From the NCBI GenBank assembly GCA_030737835.1, contig JAUJYN010000012.1, forward strand, positions 12,510,729 through 12,574,728: 64,000 nt of DNA, in the 5' to 3' direction. The translations under genes and the position numbers were made by a program. Under the pieces are notes generated by a model. It saw only the letters and a list, made by a program, of their open reading frames with translations. It searched no databases and was not told the origin of the DNA. Positions 47,162 to 59,600 of the stretch are shown piece by piece. Source of the DNA: Acorus gramineus. Lineage: Eukaryota; Streptophyta; Magnoliopsida; Acorales; Acoraceae. The first letter of the stretch is position 1; each line of letters opens with the position of its first letter.

Positions 47162-49140
47162 GTTGGGAAATAACAGAAATGGCTGACCAGACAAGATTTG
47201 AAAAACTGCAAAACTGTGAAAATGTTATAAAAAAAGCGAATCTATTGTCATAAATGCTCAAAAAAAATATAGAATACAACGGAATAAAGTGAAACACAAA
47301 CATCAAATGGCCATGACTTCATTTAAATCATAGACAGTGTTCAAAATTTGAGAAAACTAACATTCATTAGCATTCATGAGAAGTTTGATATGCAAAATAA
47401 TAGGTTCAGAGATCTACCCACGAAAAGAAAAAAAAGTAGGAACAAGATACCTAATGGTGTTCTATAAAGAGACAAGTGATGCCTTGATTGCCTTCCTAAG
47501 ACAAAGACTGAAGTACTGAACTTTACCCTGCCCCGCTTGCGAGGGGGGCAAAGAAATATGAAATGATATTAACAAAGAAGGAAAGCGTTATAAGCGATAT
47601 AGGTTACATATTAGACGTAAAACCTTAGTACAATGAAAGAATAAAATGGAGTGGACAAGAAGATATGGACTAAACTTTGTAGAGACACGGAGGAATGGTG
47701 AAGTTTGTCCTCTTTCTGTATTGGTATCAGAACTCAAGCTTAAGATACCATTGCATGCTGAAGTCACACTATTTAGAGCACATACAACTCTCCTGTTTTG
47801 GCATACTAATGATACTGTGTTCTTGTTCATGGAAGTATGTTAGGTTCTTGCCTTTTCCTTCCTAGTTTACTTAGCATGGTTGTTGATCTTTTTCCCTAAT
47901 GAGAGCTGACCTTGCTCACCCCACCACTTTAACAAAGAAATAGCTCCGCTTTACAGAACAAAAAATGGAACAAATCATACAGGGCTACTTGAGAGGATCT
48001 CATTTCCTTAAATGGTTGAATATAACGCCCGACAGCCCAAGTGAGTAATAGTAACAAAACCATGATTAGTCTACACACACCAGCCTAACTATTCTCTTTT
48101 AATTGAATATGAAAGCATATAACTGAATATGTAAGTTCCTGTTCATTTTAGAAATTAAAATTCATCTCTCTAACCCCACTTTCAGTTACATAGCTACTTT
48201 CTCATATTACTCTTTTCATATTATTCTTCTATTTCATCAAACTACGGAGTTATTTTATCCCCTAATCTATATTATTTTTGTTCTTCGCTTCCTTGTATCT
48301 CATTCAGCCCAAAGTTATTCCATTAATACAATCTGGGTAGCTTTGATCTACCAGTTTCGGAATATTAGACCAAAACAATTATGGATTATTCTTCTGACAG
48401 ACACACAAACACACAGACCCCTGCTGAGCAAACCTACTAAATTCAGTGTGACCCGATATAGCTTCAGAGATGAAACAAAATACACAATCTCAAAAACAGA
48501 AAAGTCATTGACACTTAATTGCTCACTCTGATCTCTACGAAACCCTAGATTTTATTTATGTATTCTTCCACAATCACAATATTCCCCAAACGATTAAAAT
48601 TTCACAAATCACACCAATTCACCTCAACTTGAATATCTTTTTCCAGATTAACTCGAACATTCGCCTAATTTCAAAGATTTTCATCACGAAAGCCAATTCC
48701 AGAAAAACATTCAAAATCCCCGTCAAAACAGCAGTAACAACAAATTTCAGCTGATTTAGTTTGATAAGCGATGATCAAATCACAGAAGCCCTAAAAAGGC
48801 AGAGACCGAAGTCCAATGTCGACCGTTTAAATCAGAGAACTGCATTCACAATTAGATCTGCAAAATCGGGGAAAAACCAGCAATTGAAGAAACGAAGAAC
48901 TCAAGGAACAGGAGGAGACCTTGATTTCTGCGAAATCTCCACCGATTTTCGGGTGATTCGAACAGCTCTTCTTTCTGATTCGAAACAGATCTCTCTCTCT
49001 CTCTCTCTAAAATGAGAGAAGCTTACGAAGCTTTTCAATTCCCTCCAAGATTTTCATTTTATCGGTTTTGAAAACTCGAATGATAACGCGTGTAAAAGGA
49101 ACCTCGCTTCAACACTTCAATCGCCCTCGTCCATTGTTGA
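47162..49140 (-). other. Probable 5' UTR, leader intron and promoter of COM1
   Basis: A TTTTGCAG acceptor lies just upstream of the COM1 start (about 47205). On the minus strand, a GA-rich leader (the CT run at about 48990-49008 on the plus strand) followed by GC-richer sequence at 48750-49140 looks like a non-coding first exon and promoter. The interval between would be a leader intron. No protein-coding gene recognised. Confidence 0.45.
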
Positions 49141-50700
49141 ACTCGAACGGTTAAGAATGAAGGGTTCGGGTAAAAGAAAGATTGGGTTATCTTGACCGTT
49201 GGTTCAATAAATCTGTTCTGAAAACAAACGGTTAGGATTGAACCCTCTTTCCTAAATTTATTTTTTATCTTGAAGGTTCATATAACATTTCATGTATTTG
49301 AATATTTATTTTCATAAAAATAAAATATATATTACAATTTATAATAAAAATAATAAATTATGTCCTTCCTTCTGAGGTTCAAGTCTTCAAGAATGATGCA
49401 AATAAGGAGTTGGAACCATTTATTAGTCTATGATATAAAATCTAAATGGGTCAAAAAAAATTTAATTGAAAATCAATCACACTTTCATAATTTCTTTCTT
49501 CACTTTTTCTTCATCATTAGCCCCCTCCTATTTCATCACTAAATATTTACCACGAAACTTTTGAATTATTTTAAAATGACACTACTGTGCTTCATAAAAA
49601 AAAAAAAAAATGACACTGCCTTGTAAACAAAACTCAAACCCAACTAAAACATAATCCAATCTAAATCAAATGTTTGGTAGCAACATGAGCTATTTTAGGA
49701 GAGATAACTATTTCAGTATAAATAAAGAATAAGTTATTTTTTATTTAATTGTATTTTTAATTATTCTTATTAGAAAATATAATAATAAAATTTTATTATT
49801 TTATTGATAATGAAAAATGAGATGTGAATAAGAATTTATAAAAGGTTTAAAATTGATTTGATATGTGAAACCTCTAAATTAATAGAAATAATAATATATG
49901 ATTTAACATGTAAAATATAGACCCCTTTAAACCAGTTTAATAAATTGAGTGACATAACACAATTTCAGAGAAGACATAAAATACCTATATCAACTTATTC
50001 TTATTTATTCTAATATAACTATGCCACTTTATTTCTTGCAAAAAAAAAAAATAGTTTTTCATCTTATTCTCCTCCATTCCTCTCCTATTCTCTCCCATCC
50101 AAACATGGGCGAAGTTCAAAGGTTGGGTCAAGTTGGGTTCTGACTAACTAATATAATTATAGATATCTCAGTTCTCAAATGAGGAACGCAGATGCATAAA
50201 TATCATTTCATTTTTAATAAAGCAAACACATAAAAATAGATGTAATTCAACACACCAATAATAAAAGGAATGTGAAATTTTTAACACGTAATACACAACA
50301 ATCTAGGAATAAGCAAAATTGCATGGCAGCCTGCCATCATCTAAATGGATAAATTAACTCAGCTACACAAGAAAATTGAACATTCAAACTTCAAAGATGA
50401 ACATTCTACTGCTATAGAGGATTGGGCCTATGCTGAGAGTATTGTTTTTCTTTGGAAATCACAGACACAGACGATGAAGAGATCTCCTTCTCCTGAAACG
50501 AAGTTGTTGAAGATGATGCTCACTTTGAAGATGGCACTGGTGATGATTCAGATTAGATGTTAGAAAGTGTTAGCAATATATAATTTCATTTCTTCGTAAA
50601 AATCACTGGCACAAAGTCAGCTCGTTAGGCTCGACGTGCAAAAATATAAACAAGAATGAAGAATCCTAGAAAGAATAATCTTACAAAGATGTACACATGA
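49141..50700. other. Intergenic with a degenerate MITE and a possible coding remnant
   Basis: About 49670-50105 resembles the local MITEs: it starts 'atgtttggtag', ends 'ccatccaaacatgggc', and has an interior 'gagat..ctatttcagtataaataa'. No duplication can be read. At about 50395-50562 (+) is a stretch with coding-like codons that, in one frame, ends with acidic EVVEDDAHFEDGTGDDSD and a stop but is broken by an earlier stop. It may be the tail of a dead gene copy. Confidence 0.4.
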
Positions 50701-53700
50701 TCACTCATCATCAGATGAGGTCTCCAGAGGCAATGTGCCCGCAGTTACTGTGCCCGTGGGATCCTACATGAAATGTGCCCAAAGCATATTAGTTTGCACT
50801 ATAAAAAAAGAATGAGTGATTGTTGGTCAAAAAAATAAATGTTAGATGTTGGACTTACAGCCAATTTATCCCAATTTTTCATCTTTGAATCAACAAACAT
50901 GTAACTCTCACGTAAGGGCGCCCATCCAGGCTCATCAGTTCTCTGTAGATGGTGACACGGACATACAAAATGTGAATCTGGGATTAGTACATATTGAAAT
51001 GCGAAGATATTACATGTCATAGATCAGCATTTTGTACACACCTTGGTGGGGTTTGTTGAAAGGTTGTCAGCTGGTTGATCTGACTTCTTCCGCAACTCAG
51101 AATAAAATGCTTCTTTCCTTCGTTTGCCCAGCACTGTTGGACAACAAAATGGCACTCGTTAAAACCAGGCAAAAAGAAAAAAAAAAGACAGTTTGATTGA
51201 AAGTTTACCGTCCATATAAGTTTTAGTGGAGCATTACTTAACATAAGAAATAAAGATGTTCATTTGTAATTTGGTTAACAAAGGATATCAATTTTGCCAT
51301 CATAATGCAAAATCTCACATAGAATGTTTCATGAAAGAGAAAGACGAAGCAAAATCAACAAGTTCAAGTTTGATTTCAATAAAAACAGACTGCTACAGAA
51401 CTATCAGACACAATACATAACCCAGAAATGCTATTCGACGTCGGATAAAGCTTTAACCATGGTCAGATGAGATATGTAAGCCATGTTCTGGATCAAATAC
51501 AGAAAGGAGTTAAGAAGCAACATAGAAACAGAGATAAATACACAAAATCAAATCTGCTGGATTCAATTTCTGTTGATGGACAGGCTAAAAAAGGCACAAC
51601 AGTTTATACAAATAATAAAAGAGCGATTGAAATAAAAAGTAAAGCATATTATTGAAAACTACCATATAGTAATGAATTGAAGTCCTTTGATGACCAATAG
51701 AATGATGAGAAATATGCATAACTGAAAATTCAAAAACAAAGCTAAGTGTCATTGTCGGACACAATACTTCTAGAAAACACACTGGAACGACATTAGTAGG
51801 GACAATGATCCATGTCTCAGTGGACATGGACACTAATGGTCATGAATTGATAGGAATATTTGTTAGATCATCAAATATCAGAAAAGTTAACCCATATTAA
51901 AAAATCATCAAAGATTAAATAAGTTAATCAATATGGATCCTCACCAAAATTTGGATTTTAGTCTATCCAACAGAGGATTGCTTCCCTTGGATAGATATTT
52001 CGTTCTATTTTAGCACGTTCCTAGTGTCATGTACAGAAAAACTTTCTCCACATGATCAACACATCATTGGTTCACTACAAATACATAAACCAATTCCCAT
52101 ATGCTCCAAAAATAGATGCTAAAAATGGACCTGTGGAACAAATCTACATTTCGTAAGCACAATCACCAAAATTTTGACATTTTTAAGAAGGGTTTTTTAT
52201 TTTTAAGTCCCCACAAACTATAGGATTTAGTGATCGATCCCTCACTTCTTCATATTTTGGTTTTAGTCCCCAGATTTAAAAGACATGTTCCTTTTTAGTC
52301 CCTCCCAGGAACTAAAAAGAAAACCAAATAATTTAGGGAGGTCCCTCCCAGGGACTAAAAAGGAACGTATGGGGGTTAAAACCAAAATATGAATAAGTGA
52401 GGGATCGATCACTAAATCCTATAGTTTATAGAGACTTAAAAATAAGAAACCCTTTTAAGAAAGACCATCAATCAGAGTGTTCCACATTATAGTATACAGA
52501 TCATTCTAAGGGCTCAAACCCAAGACTTTATCCTTTATCCTGTTAGTCCAAAGCAATTTATCATAGCTCCACACATTTTCAAAAAATAAACTAGCCTCAG
52601 AACCTTCTCCAAATCCTTGCAGCCAAAAGTAATGTCAAAAAAATCTTTCTCCACATATATGTATGGCAATACGACTACTAGTTCCTGAAGATCTAAACAT
52701 TTTTTTGATAATTGAATCACATATATCCGTTCTTCCTTCATAAAATCCATACCTCTAATTTCCAAGAAATCTTTCAATCATGAATTTACAAACCATATGT
52801 GATGACAGCACTCCATATGATATCATCCAATAGACTCCAGAATCAGATGGCATGCACGAGCTAAAAGGCTCTTTACCCTTGTTGAGAAGATAGAAGTTCA
52901 AATGTACAAAAAATGTTCAGTAAGATCTCCTAAAACTCTTATTAAAATAGATTTCATCTTCGATTCATGGATATTTTAGAATTTTACTAATTGACCTTAC
53001 AGGTAATAGCATTATCACATCATCACTTTCTATCTATCGTGGTAGATAATCACTTTCCAAATTCAATCAGGAAGCACAAATCATAAGAAAACCAGGCATA
53101 TAAATAAAAATATGTCTCAACAATTTAATGTTCAATCAATTAGAAAATCATTGAGTTATGTAAGCTCACATATGATTATCCTCCATTGCCAAATATAAAG
53201 TTTGAAAATAGATGAGAAAGGGAGAAACAAAAACCATCACCAACACTTCACGTTAATGTTTGGCATCTTTTGCTTGGGTAAATGGTTGTGTGTGAACCCC
53301 AAGACCTATTGGTTGTAAACACTCTAGTCAACTATTGATATATGGGGTCCAAGTTGAATAAAAATAATAAGTTAATGCTTTCCTGGAAGATCAATGCAAG
53401 AATGTTTCCAGAATGATTTTCAGACTCTGTGAAGACTAACAAGAAGAGTAAGCTAAACTAAGAGTAGGAAAAACATTTTTTTCAGCTATAATGTAAAATG
53501 ACTTCTAGAATTTCTATAAATAAGGCTACGTGTGTAAAAAAATCATTCCAACTCACTAAATAAAGTGTCCAGACAAAGATATTTTTATCAGTGATGTCAA
53601 TAATGGCAAAATACAAGGGCACGCAAGCAACAATGAGATTTAACCAGAGTGCATTTATTTGCTGCATTAATGAGTTTGGAGAAGAAGCTGACAAATCGTA

Positions 53701-55164
53701 AAATCTGCTAATGTTATGGGAGGTAACGGCAGTAATACAGATAGTGATTCATCACAAAAAGTCCTTATAATATGTAGGTCAGGCACTTACAAGCTAAAGC
53801 TTATCAAAGAAACCAGACCAACGTGTATTATTGAGTACCTATGGCTAGTTGGGTAACAATGAGGTGTCATATAGATGTACAAATGTTCAATAATACTTGG
53901 CTAAGCTATTTCACTTGGAATACCTTTTGCATCTTTGGAGTGCGAAGGATTTAGGCCTTTCTGAGCAGCTTGCGCTTTATTAACCTGCATATCACCCAAT
54001 GTAACTTCCTTTACATGTTTTTCAAGCTCTTCCCAAGAAGTTTGTGAATGCATTCACTCAAAATCTTACACTACAACAATCATATATATGCCAATGGAAT
54101 AAAACACAAAGAAAATGCCCTCAGGATCAGCTTACCGCATTAAATAACTTCACAACTGAAACCCAGCATCATACATGCAAAACAGGATCAATTAGTCAAT
54201 TAAAGCTCCAAGAGGGAAATAACATCCCCACATATAAGACAGCCAAAGCAGGAAAAAGAAAGTTACCTCCTTTCGTAGCGACACTAATAAGAAACTTCTC
54301 CTTGGCATCCAAGAAATTAAGCGGCTTAACATGCCCTTTCTCCCTCGCCTGATAGTTTCCCGCAAAAAAAAAAAAAAACAGTTCCATTAAAAGCCACAAA
54401 CATCAAAAGCTTCAAAATGCAGAAAAAACAAACCCATCTAACTATATAGTAGATGTGACAAATCAATGACTCAATTGACATATATATCGACCATTTCCAA
54501 GGAATTCGACACTACAACACTACCAATAACAAAAGAAACACATAGAAATATAAAAACATATAAGCACCTTGATCTTCTCCTTCCTATTACGTCCAGTGCT
54601 CTCATTTTCCTCTTCTTCTTCCGCGAGCTTCTCTATTACGAGTTTCTTGTGCGCCGACAATACAGGACCCTTAAAAAATAGGAGAAATTGTAATTCATAT
54701 AAAAATCAACAATGGGGACTCAAATTTATCTACTTTGGGGCATTGAAAAAAAAAAGAGATACCAATAGCCCATCAGAGACGCTCTTCTTCATGATCTTCG
54801 AGAAGGCCACCCTAAAAGCCTTACATCCATCGGCGAATTTCGTTATCCCCTGTTGAACTTCAACCTCTCCATCGTCGTCCACATCGGAACCTCCGATTTC
54901 CTCTCCCTCCCGAACTTCCTCGCCGGCGTCAGACTCGTCGTCCCTCTCGACGCCGGCGGCGGCGTCGTCGTCGTCCGAGTTGTACTCCTCGGCGCGTCTC
55001 TTGTAAACCTTCTTGAACCTCATGGAGGACCGGGCGGCGGACTTGGCGGCGCGGGTCTCATCCGCGCCCTTCATCGTCCTCTCTCGCTTATTCCTGCTCT
55101 TCCGCTCGTTCGATCTCCTCGGCCTCTTCGAGCCCCTCGCCGTCGTCGTTGTTTCCTCGGCCAT
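50701..55164 (-). CDS. RRP15: RRP15-like ribosome biogenesis protein
   Basis: Eight exons with GT-AG sites and consistent phase: 55164-54763, 54669-54568, 54348-54267, 54155-54136, 53984-53924, 51133-51042, 50942-50859, 50763-50701. Total 301 residues. The N-terminus is basic then very acidic. The conserved RRP15 core then runs through GITKFADGCKAFRVAFSKIM, GPVLSAHKKLVIEKL, FLDAKEKFLISVATKG, VVKLFNAVNKAQ, GKRRKEAFYSELRKK and the late DEPGWAPLRESYM. RRP15 is a nucleolar factor for early pre-60S maturation. Exon 4 is only 20 nt and supplies VVKLFNA, which confirms the splice model because the family needs exactly this stretch. Intron 5 (2.8 kb) carries a MITE. Exon 1 is GC-rich, the others are not. 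Symbol assigned by family. Confidence 0.93.
51654..51698. repeat. 45-bp block shared with the RPL9 intron (copy in RRP15 intron 5)
   Basis: Runs from 'gaaaactaccatatagtaat' through 'gaattgaagtcctttgatga' to 'ccaa'. One base differs from 57542-57586. Both copies lie in introns of minus-strand ribosome-related genes, in the same orientation. Confidence 0.85.
52190..52452. mobile_element. Foldback MITE, Mutator-like, copy B (263 bp, 9-bp duplication)
   Basis: Starts GGGTTTTTTATTTTTAAG and ends with its complement, with inverted arms of about 85 bp containing 'tttagtgatcgatccctcac'. TTTTAAGAA flanks it at 52181-52189 and 52453-52461. Same family as copy A at 37336-37608. Located in RRP15 intron 5. 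Confidence 0.9.
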
Positions 55165-55892
55165 GGTTGCTTTCGATGGGAGGTTTGAGTGATTTGTCCG
55201 TGAAGATTGGATTCTGAGGAGGGTTTTGGGGGTCGACGTTTAAAACCCTCGCAGTGAAGGGTTTGGGAGAGATGGATTTTTAGGGATTTATTGAAATCGG
55301 GACCGTTCGTTTTCCGGAGTTAGATAATTAGCAATGAAAGGTTTGATTTGAGAGAAGGGATTTAGGCTTATTCGTCCCACAAAGCTGTACGGGGATAACA
55401 ATGCGTTGAATAAGTAAAATTTTATTTGATTTTTTTTAATGATCGAAAAAGATATTTTTTATTTATTAACATATATAAATTCTGATAAATAATTCAAATA
55501 TTTCTTTAAAATAATTATCAGTTCTTATTCTAATTTATCCAGATATAATTATCAAAGTATATACAAAGAAAACAAACATTATGGTTTGACTCTGAAATTA
55601 TATTTTCAACTTTTAAATAATCTAATCAAAATTTCTTTGTTTTCCAGAGAGATTTAGAAACAAAACTTTCCGTCAAAAAGTTAAGAAAAAAAATTTAAAT
55701 CCAACCAGTTGAGTTGGACACTCAAAACTGGGTGATTATTGTGATTAACAAATTTAATCCCGTTACAATTCTGTCTCTGAGTCTCTGGATAGTTATAAAA
55801 TAAGGTATGTAAACTAATAAACAATGTATGTATTTTTTATATTTAAAAAATTAATTAGAGTATTTGCGGATTGTTTGAACCATTATATTCTT

Positions 55893-55937
<45 letters not shown>

Positions 55938-56618
55938 TATCATCATGATTGTTGTAGCGATATTACTTATATGTTTTAGGAAGGTTTGGAGCCACACTTT
56001 GAGGCTCCAACTGTCTCTTAGTTTTATCTTTTCTCAGGTGGGTTCCGTCGAAAGGGGGAGCTAGAGGCGACAGCAGCAACGGGAGAAGAAGCGACAAAGT
56101 GATAGGGAGAAAGTGGGGGCGCGAGGGCAGCAGTGGCAAATGAAGGGGACGGAAGAGTAAGAGGAAGAGAGACCACTATCCTTCACACACCAGGGGCAAA
56201 TGAGAGAGAGAGAAAGAGAGCTAGCGCAAGCTTTTAAAGCTGGTCCGGGACCCAGCTCCACACCACCTGCTCCCGGACCTCCCCTCAGCACGGCAACCAC
56301 CTGGCCCAGCATGTAAATCACAGAGACATAAAAATCAACATCAATATAACTATGAGTAAAATGAGACAAACAGGTAACCTGCTTTAAAAGCTTTCAGCAA
56401 GCCAACCAAACACACCAGCCAAAAAGAAAACTAATTATTCACCAAAATTCGCCTGAAATCAACCATCAAATCCTTGTAAATATTGATCACATTCAATTCA
56501 CAAACACCACTTCTAAATGACACACGGGGACAGATACCAAAAAAGGGGCACCAAATACGACGAAAGGAAACAAAGTCTCTTCTACAGTTCTTGACTAAAA
56601 TCTTTTGATAACCAGCAT
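55165..56618. other. RRP15 promoter region and spacer to RPL9
   Basis: 55165-55400 is the likely minus-strand promoter and leader of RRP15 (contains AAACCCT-like motifs on that strand). 55410-55600 resembles MITE debris. 55897-55934 is a TA repeat. At 56000-56300 a purine-rich, GC-richer block gives chance open frames without family resemblance. The RPL9 3' UTR should end within 56400-56618. Confidence 0.45.
55897..55934. repeat. (TA)n microsatellite
   Basis: About 19 TA units, directly readable. Confidence 0.95.
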
Positions 56619-59600
56619 TTACTCCTCCCCAATCGTGCTCCTCTCGCTGACATAAATACCATCCAAGAACTTCCTGATATCCTTCTTCTTCACGTGGCAT
56701 TTCTGTTACAGAAACACAATTACGTTGTTCATGTTTATGTATACACAAAGTGTTCCATGGATTAATTGTAGTTATAAGAAGATGTAAGTGACAAACCTGG
56801 TTGATCAAGGCGCAGGAACGAGAGACGAGTTCAATATCATTCCCATCAAGGATGAGTTCATCCTTGACCTTCTCAGACCGCAGAACCGACACGCCATCAA
56901 GCATATCCACCTTCCTCACCTGCAGCAATTGTCACAAGGAAATACAATCACCAACATAATACAAAAAAATAGCATTTGACAGTAACAAGGAAAAAATGTG
57001 AATCAAGAAATTAACAGACAACTATGCAGCTAGAAAGAATGTCAGACAATAATGATGGAAACTGAGACTCCAACAAGCTACTCATCAAGAGTTTATCCAT
57101 TTCTTCATCATAGACAATTCAGGAAAATATTTACCAGAATATCTTTGAATGCATTCATAAATAATTTGGGGAATGTTTCCCAATTTATATTACATTGACA
57201 AACAAGTAACTTTATATTATTTGAATAGAATCACCATATTATCAATAATAAATTCATATCCTACAAAGAAAAGAAGTTATGAAATTACAGCATCATTGAA
57301 GTACAATAAAAATGCATTGTGGTTCAAAATAAAAACAAAGAAGATAAACAGTTAAATCATGCACAATGCAAGTGGAAGTCTACAACATAGAGAGCTGCGT
57401 ACGCTTGAGTACAACAACAATAACAGGGAGCTCCGTGTACTACGCAGAACAGTGCATGAACTAATGAAAATAACAGAGAAACGATTAAACACCAACAAAA
57501 TGAAAAGTATTTCATTAAAAATGTAATGGGATGCAAATTATTGAAAACTACCACATAGTAATGAATTGAAGTCCTTTGATGACCAAAGAATCCTCCAACC
57601 AGTGCATTAACTAATGGGCGCCAAAAATATCAGCTCCCAAGTGATGGTTCATTCAATAAAAAAACAGTGAAAAAACCAACGAAGATGGCTAGCATTAACT
57701 CTAGCTTATGATAATGTTGAGTGCTGACATGGAATAGCTGATCAGCACCAGACCGTCAATAAGCATGGAATTCCATTAACCACAATCTTCAATTAATCTA
57801 TATTATACTACGTTAAGATAATGTATTATGATTCTATTGTATAAAAAAATGAAAAAGCAACATGATCCAAAACAAATCCAACCAATGCATCAAATGACAA
57901 GAAAGCATCAACTCAATGGCACCAAATGGAATGCAGACAATATCAGCTACCAGTTATTGGTTACTTCAAGAAAAAATAAGAACCAAAAAACTGGCTAGCA
58001 GTGACTCTAGCTTATGATAATGTTGAGTACTGACATAGAACCAGATCAGCACCAGACCGTCAATAAGCATGGTTTTCCACGGCATTTGAAACAAGACATC
58101 ATTATGCTACCTTTTTACAACAAAAAACTCACAGTTTAGCTCAAAAAGTTCAGAGACCAAGTGACAGAAACATATTATAAATATAAACATAACGGATAAG
58201 CCAGACATGAGCCCATTCAAATAAACAAGTAAATCAACAATATCTACAACTCACTCAAAAATTGAGACAAAATCATTTCAATTTTCATCAAACTAGGCTA
58301 AATGATTATTTGTAAACTAATATCTACAACTCACGGAAAAGCATAATATTACATCAATATCTACACCAATCAGGAATGAGAAATCAACACCACTGAACAG
58401 TCAAAATCATTTCTAATATATTATAGATCAGTTACTTGCATTAAACAAACGAATTGCATGTCAGAAAACCATCTGAAGCACTGCCCATACATCCCAATAC
58501 CTCACATATCATATAGGATATAATATATACAAATCGATAAAACAAAGTGATTTCCATTAAACTAACACATCCCAAAAAGAATTGCTCTCAGGCTATGTGA
58601 TACTTTGTCTTGTTAAAACATTCTATGAAGATAATTTTCCTTTCAATTCGCTTTAAAAACAAAAAATTCAACCAAATTGACACGTTTCAAAAGAAAATGC
58701 ACCAAAAGGCCAAAACAATTATTAATTAAAAAACAATTCATAAACCATGATCAGCCTCAAGAACAAACAGAACAAAAAAAGTATTAACAGACATCACACC
58801 ACAAACATATCAGCCACCAAGTCCGGATTCATGCATACAAAGAAATAGAGGAACCAAAAATGAAAAGGTGGCAAGCAGTAGCTCTAGCTTATGATAAAGT
58901 TGGGAGCTGACTTGGCAATCTATCGTCAGCACCAGACCGTCATTAAGCATATGATTATACCAAGTTGCATGCCGTTGCAAATATTTTAAATACAATGGAA
59001 GAAACCCATACAAAAATTACAGACGATTGAAATATCCATGTGTTGAAAAATGAAAGCTTAAAAATCCATATATTCCTCAAAAAAACTCGTGTAGATATAA
59101 CGTGGAGATCTATTAATATGGCTTAAAAAGAACATACTGAACCTTTTCCAATAAAAAAACAAAACAAAAGCAAGTCCATTGTGTGCAGCATTCTTAACAT
59201 GAACATTATCAACATATTAAGCCAGTCATGTCTTTAAGAGCTAACATGATTCCCATATAAAAACAACAAATCCTATATGTTACAATCACAGATTGGAAAA
59301 CCTAATGACAATCTAGTGAGATACTCAGATACCATAATCAGGTCAAAACAGCAAATTCAATAGACACCATCAAAACCCTAAGTATGGCACGGATCATACC
59401 CAGATATGAGACAGACCAACAAAACCTACAAAGCAGCATAAGAAATCAAAATACCAGGACTAAATCAGGTAGCGCGTGAATGATAATAAAGTATATTCAA
59501 CAAAAAAAATATGTAGATGTAACATGTAGATCTATTAAAATGTCTTAAAATGAATAGATAAAACTTTTTACAGAAAAAAATATGGGCAAGGTGTACATTA

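Noticed and set aside
47162..47194. Upstream extension of COM1 to position 47194
   Set aside because: Would need a TTG start; the conserved family N-terminus begins after the ATG at 47161.
54853..55188. Plus-strand frame of 111 residues opposite RRP15 exon 1
   Set aside because: Antisense of a GC-rich exon with a convincing sense protein.
56061..56369. 102-residue minus-strand frame in a purine-rich block
   Set aside because: Low-complexity Ser/Leu/Cys-rich translation with no family resemblance; better explained by base composition.
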